A DNA stretch of 64,000 nt from Porodaedalea pini (lineage: Eukaryota; Basidiomycota; Agaricomycetes; Hymenochaetales; Hymenochaetaceae): assembly GCA_002794775.1 (NCBI GenBank), contig NBAY01000006.1, positions 620,001 to 684,000 on the forward strand, read 5' to 3'. The notes under the pieces are model-generated. The model had not been told where the DNA came from, did no database searches, and saw only the letters and a program-made list of their open reading frames with translations. Shown piece by piece: positions 55,471 through 64,000 of this stretch. How positions within the stretch are numbered: the first letter of the stretch is position 1; each line of letters begins with the position of its first letter. The position numbers were made by a program, and so were the translations under genes.

Positions 55471-55884
55471 TGTTAGGCGGGAGTCCGGGAGACGACTCGA
55501 ACTGGGCAGGCCTCGGCTGACTGTCGTCTGGGACGTGCTATACTCGAGCGTAGACTCGGGACACGCTTACTCAGGCTAGGTCGTCGCGGAGGTAAGAGGA
55601 TTAATACAAGTCTAAACTAATACAAGGGGGACGAGTCTCACCTAGGTCGTCGCGGAGGTAAGAGGAAAAGCAGAACAAGGAGTTCATGCGATTCCTGATA
55701 CCTTATATAGCGACGACCGTGAGACTATATTACCTAACATTACATAACGAGTGGGAATGGAACGAATGAAGGTAGTGTGGGAATGATTGTGTAAGATGGG
55801 TAAATATAATGAAAAGGACGAATATAATAAAGGAAATGGTAAAAGGGAAAATAAAGGAAAAAGGTGAAAGTTCAGGTTCTAACA
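55471..55884 (-). repeat. Element 2, 3-prime LTR
   Basis: 414 bp, identical by eye to 61300-61713. It includes a 25-bp direct repeat within the LTR. The pol stop codon abuts its inner edge. Confidence 0.95.
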
Positions 55885-58800
55885 TTACCCCCCCTTCAAG
55901 GTTGGGCGTCCCGACCAACCATGATCGCGGTCGTTCGGTTCGGTGTCGACGAAGAGCGGACGGAGTCGTTGACGAGGGATGTCGAGTTTCCGAGGTGCAC
56001 CGGGATGTTTGAGGTAGAACTCAGCGATCGCTTCCTTTGCGTTTTCGCCGAAGTCCGTCTCAGGTTGCCAAGTAGGTTCATTGTAGCCGACCCACTTGAC
56101 AAGGTACTGTAGTTTCCCTCGGTGCAGACGTGAGTCTAGGACTTCCTCGAGTTCGTATTCTTCCTCGTTGTCGATGATGTCTGGCGGCGGCGGCGGCGGT
56201 TGCTTCTGGCTTTCAAAGGACGGTTCGACGGCGGGTTTCAACAGGGTTTCGTTGAAGACAGGGTGGACCTTTTTCCATCGTTTCGGGAGTTTGAGCTTGT
56301 ACGCGCTCGCTCCTACCTTGTCGACGATGTCAAAGGGACCGTACCATTTGTCGGCGAGTTTCTTCGTGGGTGAATCTGTGCTGATATTTCGTCCATCGAG
56401 GAAGACCTTATCGCCAGCCTTGTACTCCACCGAAGCTCCTGCCGTCCGGTCGTGGTAGCGTTTCATGTCGTCTGCCGCTTTGACCAGGTTGTCCTTCGCG
56501 ACACGATGAGTCTCCTTTATGTGCTTCGCGAATTCTTCCGCCGACATGTTGGCAGACGAGGTTCGTGTCGTGTCAAAGCTCAAGGGGTGACGTCCTGTAT
56601 TCGCATAGAAAGGGGACATCTTCGTCGCCGAATGTTCGCGGTTATTGTACGCAAACTCTGCGAGGGGGAGCCAGTCCTTCCAGTCCGATTGGCGATGGTT
56701 CACGAAGAGTCTAAGATACTGTTCGAGTTCTTGGTTAACGCGTTCTGTCTGACCATCTGTCTGTGGGTGATACGCCGTCGACGGGTTGCCTTCGATGTGT
56801 AGGAGTTTGTACAGCTCCTTCATCATTGATGCGTCGAACTGCGTGCCTCGGTCATGGATGATCTTCCTCGGCAAGCCGTGGAGACGGAAGACGTGGTCTC
56901 GGTACAGCTGGGCCATGCCTTCTGCTGACAGCCTCGTCGTCGTCGGAATCGCGTGCATCTGTTTCGAGAACCTATCGACGAAGACACAGATTGCGTTGTG
57001 CCCCTTGGAGTCTGGGAGTTCTCCGATGAGGTCGACCGTGACAATTTCCCATGGACCTTCCGGGATCGTGTTCGGGTGAAGTGGCCTAGATCTCGATGTT
57101 CTCAGAGCCTTCGTCCGTTGGCAACGGTCGCATCCTCGGACGTATGCTCGAACGTCGGAGAACATCGACGCCCACCAGAAGTCTCGACGTACCAGTTCGA
57201 CCGTCTTTGACGATCCGGGATGTCCTGCCAGGGTCGAGTCGTGGCATTCCCGTAAGACCGCTTCCTTCATCGTTGACGGCACGTACACCTTTCCCTTCAT
57301 CCGCCACAACCCGTCGGCCTTCACCATTCCCGTCGGTCTCTCCGACTCGTCCTGCGCCCTCTGCGCGTCACCCACTCGTTCCAACACTTCCTCACGCGAC
57401 GTCCTCACCACTCCACGATTCAGCCATTTGTCCTTGATGAACACGACGTCATCGTTGTCGTCCTTTCCCTCATCATAGCCTGCTTTGCGCGACAGTAAGT
57501 CCGCCTTGCCCATCGTCTTCCCCGACTTGTGCTCGAGGTGGAAGTCGAATTCTTCGAGTTCGGTCCGCCAGCGAGCTTGTCGATAGCTCAGTTTCTGTGC
57601 CGACCTGAAGTAGGTGAGGTTGGCATGGTCGGACCAGACCTCGATCTTGTGGCGAGCGCCCAGGAGGTATTGACGCCATTCCTTGAGTGCCGAGACGATT
57701 GCGAGCATCTCCTTGTCGTAGATCTCGTAGTTTCGTTCGGCCGGTAGGAGCGCTTCTGACCTATAGGCGACTACTCTCCACTTGCCTTCCTGTTTCTGCA
57801 ATAGCACGCCTCCGAGTGCGAAGTTTGACGAGTCCGCCTCAACGCGGAAAGGGCCCTCGTCGTTAGCGATGACCAGGACTGGAGGTGAGCAGAGACGTCG
57901 TCTCAGCTCCTCGAACGCCTCCTGCTGTTCGGTCTCCCATACCCAGTCCTTCTTGCCCGTCAGCGATGTCAGCGGATGGACCACCTTGCTGTAGTCCTTG
58001 ATGAACCGTCGTAGCCAATTACCCATGCCGAGGAACTGTTGTAGCTCCTTGAGGTTTCGTGGGACTGGCCAGTTCGCAATCGCCTCCGTCTTTGCCGGGT
58101 CCGCCTTGATCTCGCCATTGCCGATGATGTGACCGAGATACTTAACGACCTTGGCATTGAATTCGCACTTTTCCGGCTTCAAGTACAAGCCGTTTTCTCG
58201 GAGGATCTGAAGTACGCGCCTCGACGTGTTGATGTGCTCCTCAATGGTTTCTGAGAGGATCAGTATGTCATCGAGGTATACGATGATCAAGTTCGCGTAG
58301 ATCAGCTCCTTGAAGATGTGGTTAACGAACGCTTGAAACGTTGCCGGCGCATTGCAAAGACCGAAGAACATGACCGTTGGCTCGAATAGGCCCATGTTCG
58401 TGCGAAATGCCGCCTTCCACTCGTCGCCTTCGCGGATCCGGACGTTGTAGTACCCCCAGCGAAGGTCAAGCTTAGTGATGTACTTCGCCTTCTTGACCTT
58501 ATCAACAAGTTCGTCGATGAGAGGGAGGGGGTACTTATTCTTGATCGTGCCGTCGTTGAGTTTGCGATAATCCTGGATCGGGCGTAGCGATTTGTCGGCC
58601 TTCTTTATGAAGAAGAAAGGTGACGCCATGGGCGATATCGACCGTCGAATGCGACCTGACTTCAGATTTTCATCGAGGAAGTCTTTGAGCGACTGCTGCT
58701 CAGTTGGTGTGAGCGGGTAGATCTTACAGTCGCTCGGTTTGAAGTCGGGCTTCAAGTCGATGACGTGGTCCCACGGGCGATGTTCCGGTAGCTTCTCAAA

Positions 58801-59535
58801 ACCTTTCTCGCTGAAGACGTCGGCGTAGTCGTTGAGGTATGCGGGCCAGGACGTCTTGTCCATTCGCACCTCTCTCACCCCCTTCGTCTCTTCCACCGCT
58901 CTCCACACCTTCCGCATGCCTTCCTCCACATTCCTCTCCACCACACATTCGCTCGGGCAACGCGTAAAGTCGAGTGTTCCCGTCTTCCAGTCGACTTCCG
59001 GGTTGTGTCGACGAAGCCAGTCGTACCCTAGAAAGATGTTTGACGATGCCAACGAGGTTACCGCCAGGACGATCCGTTCTTTATGATGACCAATCGTAAG
59101 TTCGATGTCAACGTATTTCTCGATCAATCCGGCTTCGTTGTGCGTGCCGTCGGCATTGAGTACCGCAAGGGGTCGGACATAACGCTTCGTCTCCAGTCCG
59201 TACCGTTCGACGAACCTTACATCAATGCACGATCCTGTGCATCCCGAATCCACGAGTGCGTGTGCGTCCACCTCCCTCACTTCACCTTCCACGCTGTGTC
59301 CGACGTTCAGGAGAAGGTCCAGCTGGCGTCCGCCAGTTCCTCTCATGAACAGCTGCTCACATTCTTCTCTCTCCTTCACACCGGTGGGGACTTCATACTC
59401 AGGAAAACCATCGACGTCGTTCGCATCTATGTGTTGTACAGACGGTTGGTTATATTTTAACGAGTACGGATTCGAAGTCCCTTGTTCTTCTCGGTCAGTC
59501 GCCCCGATGGCTACGCCTGACCACTCGCAAAACCC
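55885..59535 (-). CDS. Element 2 Pol: protease, RT, RNase H, integrase, chromodomain
   Basis: An open frame of about 1,216 codons is entered by -1 frameshift from gag. It has no ATG before the Met of MRGTGGRQLDLLL. The order is protease (LVDSGCTGS), RT with YLDDILIL and FGLCNAPATF, and RNase H (VEADSSNFALGG, EIYDKEMLAIV). Integrase follows with a zinc end (HDSTLAGHPG ... CDRCQ), catalytic Asp in VDLIGELP, Asp in HDRGTQF and Glu in TERVNQELE. Next come the GPY/F module (WYGPFDIVDKVG) and a chromodomain (VLDSRLHRGKLQYLVKWVGY). All catalytic residues are present. The last codons, AAG GGG GGG, also form the polypurine tract, and the TAA stop touches the LTR. Confidence 0.93.
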   Translation of the reverse strand, partial: GFCEWSGVAIGATDREEQGTSNPYSLKYNQPSVQHIDANDVDGFPEYEVPTGVKEREECEQLFMRGTGGRQLDLLLNVGHSVEGEVREVDAHALVDSGCTGSCIDVRFVERYGLETKRYVRPLAVLNADGTHNEAGLIEKYVDIELTIGHHKERIVLAVTSLASSNIFLGYDWLRRHNPEVDWKTGTLDFTRCPSECVVERNVEEGMRKVWRAVEETKGVREVRMDKTSWPAYLNDYADVFSEKGFEKLPEHRPWDHVIDLKPDFKPSDCKIYPLTPTEQQSLKDFLDENLKSGRIRRSISPMASPFFFIKKADKSLRPIQDYRKLNDGTIKNKYPLPLIDELVDKVKKAKYITKLDLRWGYYNVRIREGDEWKAAFRTNMGLFEPTVMFFGLCNAPATFQAFVNHIFKELIYANLIIVYLDDILILSETIEEHINTSRRVLQILRENGLYLKPEKCEFNAKVVKYLGHIIGNGEIKADPAKTEAIANWPVPRNLKELQQFLGMGNWLRRFIKDYSKVVHPLTSLTGKKDWVWETEQQEAFEELRRRLCSPPVLVIANDEGPFRVEADSSNFALGGVLLQKQEGKWRVVAYRSEALLPAERNYEIYDKEMLAIVSALKEWRQYLLGARHKIEVWSDHANLTYFRSAQKLSYRQARWRTELEEFDFHLEHKSGKTMGKADLLSRKAGYDEGKDDNDDVVFIKDKWLNRGVVRTSREEVLERVGDAQRAQDESERPTGMVKADGLWRMKGKVYVPSTMKEAVLRECHDSTLAGHPGSSKTVELVRRDFWWASMFSDVRAYVRGCDRCQRTKALRTSRSRPLHPNTIPEGPWEIVTVDLIGELPDSKGHNAICVFVDRFSKQMHAIPTTTRLSAEGMAQLYRDHVFRLHGLPRKIIHDRGTQFDASMMKELYKLLHIEGNPSTAYHPQTDGQTERVNQELEQYLRLFVNHRQSDWKDWLPLAEFAYNNREHSATKMSPFYANTGRHPLSFDTTRTSSANMSAEEFAKHIKETHRVAKDNLVKAADDMKRYHDRTAGASVEYKAGDKVFLDGRNISTDSPTKKLADKWYGPFDIVDKVGASAYKLKLPKRWKKVHPVFNETLLKPAVEPSFESQKQPPPPPPDIIDNEEEYELEEVLDSRLHRGKLQYLVKWVGYNEPTWQPETDFGENAKEAIAEFYLKHPGAPRKLDIPRQRLRPLFVDTEPNDRDHGWSGRPTLKGG
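55888..55898 (-). promoter_or_regulatory. Polypurine tract of element 2
   Basis: GAAGGGGGGG-type purine run (minus strand), three bases from the 3-prime LTR and inside the end of pol. It is expected to prime plus-strand DNA synthesis. Confidence 0.8.
59493..59535 (-). promoter_or_regulatory. -1 ribosomal frameshift signal of element 2
   Basis: The heptamer G GGT TTT sits at 59529-59535 in gag phase (CAG GGT TTT GCG). A 6-nt spacer follows, then a 6-bp stem GGTCAG/CTGACC (59517-59522 with 59493-59498) closing an 18-nt loop. The gag stop lies inside the loop. The pol frame is -1 relative to gag and lacks an upstream ATG, so shifting is needed to make Gag-Pol. Confidence 0.75.
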
Positions 59536-60590
59536 TGCGAGTCGACGACCTCTTCGTCATTCTCTCCTTCCTCCACATAGTCCTCCACCGTCGATCTCCG
59601 AGTGTCTACGACTTCCTCGAAGGCCGATTCCTTCATCGCGCCGAGCTCGTCCGCTAGGATATGGCGTTCGCCTGGTGCCATTAGTTCCAGCATGCGCTGG
59701 ATGATCGGCTTCCCCTGCGGGCACTTGTCCTTGAAATGGCCTAGCCCGCCGCAGATCCAGCACGCGCGTCGTCGTTGCGCCTCGTTCATGGAGACGTCCA
59801 TCGGTTGTCCCGCGCCTCCGAAAGTGACGCCGGTCGCGTCGCGTCTGTCGACGTGAGGGGCCGCTACCTGACGGCGAGCCGGGGGTCCTTGTTGTTGCGG
59901 GCGAGGCTGGGGTATAAATGGGCGGCCTCTTTGGATTGCGCGGATCTGTTGCTCGCCGCGATCGATCTCGATAGCCTTGTTTTTCCAGTCCTCGTATTTT
60001 GTCGGGACCGGCGTCGATCTCAGGACTCCACGCACTACTTCGATGTTCATCGCACGTTTGAGACGATCACAGATAATACCGTCGTCCTTCAGTTCCGCAC
60101 GCTTGATGATGACGTCAAGCTGCTGGAAAAACTTGTCGGCGGTGAGGTCCTTCTGAACCTTCTCCCGGAATTCCTTCAGCGCGGCCTCTTTGCGATTCGG
60201 GTCGTCGAACGAGGCGTCGAGTCGTTCCTGGAATCTCTCCCAGCTGTCGGTGAAGGTGACGATTCCCGACGTTGTCGACTCCTCGACGTAGTTCTGCGCC
60301 CACGTCGCCGCATTACCACCCTTCAGGTAGGAGAGAGCTACATAGATTTTACTCTCCGACGTAGGGTATCGGTTCGGGTTCGCGGATACAAAAAGAAGGA
60401 CTTCACGTCTGAAGTCGAGGTAGTCGTCGCCACCAGTGAATTCACGTGGTCGGGCGACATCTATGTTGAGGGTCGGGGGGTTAGCGGCCGCGACCGGTGC
60501 TGGGGCGTTGTTCGCCTGATGGGCGAAGGCATTCGCAACGATGGCCGCGATCTGCGCCATTTGCTGTGGGCTGAAACCTTCTGTTGACAT
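59511..60590 (-). CDS. Element 2 Gag
   Basis: 359 residues from the ATG at 60590 (MSTEGFSPQQMAQIAAIVAN). The capsid part includes FTGGDDYLDFRREVLLFVSAN and DSWERFQERLDASF. A basic Pro/Gln/Arg region follows, then one CCHC zinc knuckle, CWICGGLGHFKDKC. The C-terminus is acidic. It forms virus-like particles in this family. The leader between the 5-prime LTR and the ATG is about 700 nt with no supported ORF. Confidence 0.92.
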   Translation of the reverse strand: MSTEGFSPQQMAQIAAIVANAFAHQANNAPAPVAAANPPTLNIDVARPREFTGGDDYLDFRREVLLFVSANPNRYPTSESKIYVALSYLKGGNAATWAQNYVEESTTSGIVTFTDSWERFQERLDASFDDPNRKEAALKEFREKVQKDLTADKFFQQLDVIIKRAELKDDGIICDRLKRAMNIEVVRGVLRSTPVPTKYEDWKNKAIEIDRGEQQIRAIQRGRPFIPQPRPQQQGPPARRQVAAPHVDRRDATGVTFGGAGQPMDVSMNEAQRRRACWICGGLGHFKDKCPQGKPIIQRMLELMAPGERHILADELGAMKESAFEEVVDTRRSTVEDYVEEGENDEEVVDSQGFASGQA

Positions 60591-61287
60591 CGTAGGTTCG
60601 GGTGCGGGTGTCGAAGGTTCTGGAGGAGTTGGCGGCGAGGGGTCTCTGTTGGTTTCGCGGTAAGGACCTGGGGTCGGTGGTAGGTTGACCGTAGACGTTG
60701 ACGGTGCAGGTGACGACGGAGCGGCTGGGGGCCACCTTGCTCTCCTTCCTCGTTCGTCTGATGAATACCAGCTGCGCCGGATTTCACTCCACCAGATGTC
60801 GTGAGTGACGCCGCTATTATTAGTCGCGACGTAGCCTGGTCGGTCTGGATCCCAACGGGCTGAAGCAGGAAGGGCCCGTTGCTGTTCGTCGGTGAGATCT
60901 ATCTTGACGTTGGCGGAGGGACAGGGATCGGTTGCGTGTTCGATCCGGGGTTACGCCAACGTTGAGCGGGTTCGTCAGCGAAGTTGATGACCAAACGGAA
61001 GGGGGCGGCTGAGATCACAATCGACAACGACGTCGACGACTGTACACGGTGTGTCACCCACGTCCAGGTCAGATGGTTCCTCCACCAGATGGAGAGGCGG
61101 AGAGCCAGGGTCGGAAAAGGTCGGGTGTAAGTTTATGTAATACACGAACGTTCGGAAACGTCCGGGCAGGGTTAAGGGTTGTCGTTTAGGGGGTTTACAC
61201 GTCGAGTCCGTCGAGGGGAGCGCTCCTCTAGACTGAGTGAAGGCGAGTCGACAGCGACGACGTACGCTGGGGATGAGCCTGGGTGAG
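60591..61287. other. Element 2 untranslated leader
   Basis: About 700 bases between the primer site and gag. Short ORFs exist on both strands, but none is supported. It is probably packaging and leader RNA. Confidence 0.6.
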
Positions 61288-61298
61288 GTTCTGCTTTT
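61288..61298 (-). promoter_or_regulatory. Self-primer binding site of element 2
   Basis: On the element strand AAAAGCAGAAC lies one base inside the 5-prime LTR. It is the exact complement of GTTCTGCTTTT within the LTR (61495-61505). It does not begin TGG, so no tRNA 3-prime end fits. Confidence 0.75.
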
Positions 61299-61299
61299 A

Positions 61300-61713
61300 T
61301 GTTAGGCGGGAGTCCGGGAGACGACTCGAACTGGGCAGGCCTCGGCTGACTGTCGTCTGGGACGTGCTATACTCGAGCGTAGACTCGGGACACGCTTACT
61401 CAGGCTAGGTCGTCGCGGAGGTAAGAGGATTAATACAAGTCTAAACTAATACAAGGGGGACGAGTCTCACCTAGGTCGTCGCGGAGGTAAGAGGAAAAGC
61501 AGAACAAGGAGTTCATGCGATTCCTGATACCTTATATAGCGACGACCGTGAGACTATATTACCTAACATTACATAACGAGTGGGAATGGAACGAATGAAG
61601 GTAGTGTGGGAATGATTGTGTAAGATGGGTAAATATAATGAAAAGGACGAATATAATAAAGGAAATGGTAAAAGGGAAAATAAAGGAAAAAGGTGAAAGT
61701 TCAGGTTCTAACA
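61300..61713 (-). repeat. Element 2, 5-prime LTR with TATA box and predicted RNA start
   Basis: 414 bp. On the element strand a TATATAAGG (61530-61538) is followed 33 bases later by GTTCTGCTTTT (61495-61505), where the RNA is expected to begin. A 25-bp direct repeat lies at 61405-61429 and 61471-61495. Confidence 0.9.
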
Positions 61714-61758
61714 GATATACTCCTCCCTCATGGAAAACCCCAGATTTTCCTGCCATGT

Positions 61759-63105
61759 CAGAGTATTCCAAATGATAGATGGATCTGAGCCTTGGTTGGT
61801 GGCCTGCTATTGTGGGTCCCTCATGAATATTGACAGGGCATATGTGATATGAGTCTGCCTTGCATGCTGCACAATGCACCTGGACATTGTGTGAGAATTG
61901 ACTGTACAAGGCTGTGCCATGGGTGCATGTGGACTTTGTAAAGGTCAATTGTGGAGAGAATTATTACTTTGTAGTGTGTTGGGCTTGTCTTATCATAGTG
62001 TACTGCCTCATGAAGCCTTGTATTGCGTACAGTGTAAAAAAGGATGGCCTTACAAATGCTGCATGCATGAAGGGAAGTTATTTGCTTTTGGGTAGGGGAA
62101 ACTGTAGTCTTGTGGTTGTGTAAGGACATCTTAGAATATTATATGTACAGTATTGTCATAAATGTGCAGTCTACTCTTGGGTGGCCTTTAATGTCGTAGC
62201 ACAGATAATACATGTAGATGTAGGATCTCTGATATTACAATCCTTATAACTGGTGGCCATGTCTTTTATTTTGTCATCGGTGAAAATACGAGAAGGTCAG
62301 AATAACTCAATTGCGTACTACCTATTGGCCCGGGCAGCAATCGTTTCCTTGAGCTCGTCTTCATATGCATCATCGTTAGTGAGAGGAACTGACCAAGGAG
62401 AATTTACATACAAGTATTCTCAGTCATCTGCACTAGTCGCAAGCGTCTGAGGTGAGTGGGTGAAAATAAAGGGTATTTTATATTACAGATTTCTGGCTCT
62501 CGACAAGCCATTATGAGTGCGATATTGAATCATATGAAAGTAAAGTAAAATAAAGACAATTCAAAGAAAAGAGTACCTTCCGGCAGTCAATGCAAAAGTA
62601 GAAAATAACAAAATAAGAAAGACTTATCATTGTGAGGGTTCAGATGAAACCGAATGTCATCAGCCGTCCCAAGCCAGTGTGCCTCGTGCCCTAGAAACGA
62701 AGCGGTGCGCTCGTGATACAAATCGCCCCGGACGTCCACAGTCACATTGATTCACAACGTTGTCCGGCGGCTTGCAGTATATGAATGTCGCCAGAGTTAC
62801 TGAAAACAAAAGCGTTATTTGTGATGTCAAGAGTATTCTCTAGTTGACCGGAAAAGTGACAATTGAGTATTACCAGCGTGATTTCAGGGCGGGACATGGA
62901 CTACCAATTCCATGTTCTGGGATAGATGATTCTTTTTTATAGTTTCAACTAGCTGCTGTCGATATTGTCCAATACTTGTTTGAGTTGCTATTATTTGGCT
63001 CGGTAAACAATTGGGTATCGAGGATGAAAACTGAGAAGGTGAGATTTACGCGTAGGGCATTGACTCGCACCACGTGAACGCGCTCTTGCCCTTGCCTGGC
63101 TTGCC
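61759..63105. other. Intergenic region upstream of PIG-M copy 2
   Basis: 1.35 kb. The left part (to about 62250) is repeat-like A/T-rich sequence. On the minus strand, short protein-like stretches occur near 62330-62420 (DDAYEDELKETIAARAN) and 62640-62760, but no start, splice pattern or family could be established; these may be exons of an unidentified or broken gene. The last part should contain the PIG-M promoter. Confidence 0.4.
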
Positions 63106-64000
63106 ATGAACGTCTCATCTCTCCGGAACACTTCTTTCAGAACTGTCATAGTCTTCTCAATACTCCTGCGAGTTGCTCTTATATTCTACAGCGAATGGCA
63201 CGACGAACACTCTGTTGTCAAATATACAGATGTCGACTACTGCGTCTTCACTGACGCGGCTCGATTTCTCCTGCATCCGTCACCTGCAACTGAAAGCAGG
63301 CCAGCAAACATTGCGCAAGGGGTTCTAGGAGAATATCTTGGCTTTGGAGAGTAAGTAATGGCAGCTTGTATAGTGCTATGTGTTGAATTGACATGGTTAT
63401 GAAGTCCGTACTATCGCGAAACCTATCGCTATACACCTCTGCTCGCCTTAATTATGACGCCCAACATTTTTCTACACCCGTCTTTTGGAAAGTATATCTT
63501 CTCAGCGTGCGATATCATCGTTGGAGCCCTCCTGTATAAGCTCCTTCTGTCAACGGTATTGCCCAGTACCTCGCCCCAAGCAACGAAGCAGGCGCGCGAG
63601 CGTCAAGCAACGTTCTACGCTTCACTACATCTCCTCAGCCCAATGGTCTTCTCTATTTCTACGCGCGGCTCATCAGAGTCTACGCTTGGCGCATTCGTAA
63701 TAGGGACACTCTATCTAGCGATGCTCTCCGAAAAGACTCAGAGGACGTGGGACGCGACAGCTGTCATGCTCGGGATCGCGACACATTGGAAGATTTACCC
63801 ACTCATCTACGGCGTGAGCCTCGTTGCTGTCATGGCATCTGAATCCGGAAAGAATATGAGCTTCAAGGACTGGGCAAGAAACTTGTTGAGTGTACAAAGC
63901 ATTCGATTCGCGATTATAAGCGCGGGGACGTTTATGCTTCTCAACGGTGTCATGTACCTCATGTATGATTTCTTTCTTTCTTTGCTCTTATTTTCAAGTC
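63106..64000 (+). CDS. GPI14: GPI mannosyltransferase I (PIG-M/Gpi14), copy 2, cut by the window edge
   Basis: Exons 63106-63350 and 63405-63962, then a donor GTATGA at 63963; the remainder lies beyond the window. The start is [21 protein letters not shown]. The DxD motif is in YTDVDYCVF, followed by [17 protein letters not shown] and [17 protein letters not shown]. No lesion is visible. Codon 22 is CGA, where copy 1 has TAA. PIG-M works in the ER lumen and needs the partner PIG-X/Pbn1. This is the likely functional copy, and it carries its own upstream region. Confidence 0.85.

Larger units (their letters stand above)
55471..61713 (-). mobile_element. Element 2: intact Ty3/gypsy chromovirus-type retrotransposon (6,243 bp)
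   Basis: Two 414-bp LTRs that appear identical, starting TGTTAG and ending CTAACA on the plus strand. A 5-bp target duplication GATAT lies at 55466-55470 and 61714-61718. Gag and Pol are open, on the minus strand. A purine tract abuts the 3-prime LTR, and a self-primer site lies just inside the 5-prime LTR. The C-terminal chromodomain places it with chromoviruses. Identical LTRs, clean ORFs and clear target duplication mark a very recent insertion and a probably active family. Confidence 0.95.

Overview
The window is nuclear DNA of a filamentous basidiomycete, most likely an Agaricomycete. Nearly every gene is cut by GT-AG introns of about 45-65 nt, genes sit close together on both strands, and the protein set is fungal: a SOG2-type leucine-rich protein, PP2A B56, cytosolic Hsp70, a multi-intron P450, eS21, Utp21, SRP receptor beta, Sar1, and a Gyp7-type TBC protein. 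I saw no bacterial-style operons, CRISPR arrays or rRNA, and recognised no tRNA.

Layout. 1-11 kb: SOG2-like protein (runs off the left edge), a small unknown gene, PP2A B56 subunit, Hsp70, and a conserved fungal protein with a Gly/Pro-rich tail. 11.6-24.5 kb: one cytochrome P450 gene whose sixth intron now holds a complete 10.7-kb Ty3-type LTR retroelement (element 1). That element has gag-pol on the minus strand and an extra spliced gene on the opposite strand, which encodes a protein with Zn2Cys6 cysteine spacing. 25-31.4 kb: a PIG-Y-like membrane protein, two tandem aprataxin-like genes, a TA-flanked MITE, a C2H2 zinc-finger gene and RPS21. 31.4-33.7 kb has no recognisable gene. 33.7-52.5 kb: a tail-anchored inositol 5-phosphatase, an MFS transporter, a WD40 protein, a Tim17-like protein, a Gyp7-like TBC protein, UTP21, SRP receptor beta and SAR1. 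52.7-64 kb: a degenerate copy of GPI mannosyltransferase I (PIG-M), a GMF 3-prime fragment fused to a head-to-head WD40 palindrome, a fold-back repeat split by an intact chromodomain retrotransposon with apparently identical LTRs (element 2), and a second, so far intact, PIG-M copy cut by the right edge.

Most notable. (1) Element 1 carries the antisense Zn2Cys6-like gene, and many CGG-triplet arrays are scattered through the LTRs and coding regions. (2) Element 2 has the layout of a self-priming retrotransposon: an 11-nt perfect complement between the predicted RNA 5-prime end and the site just inside the 5-prime LTR, correctly placed below a TATA box. (3) Both elements carry the same canonical -1 frameshift heptamer, GGGTTTT, in the correct phase, at different domain boundaries. 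(4) Element 1 is decaying almost only by CpG transitions, whereas element 2 is essentially pristine. All statements rest on reading the sequence by eye; no searches were run.
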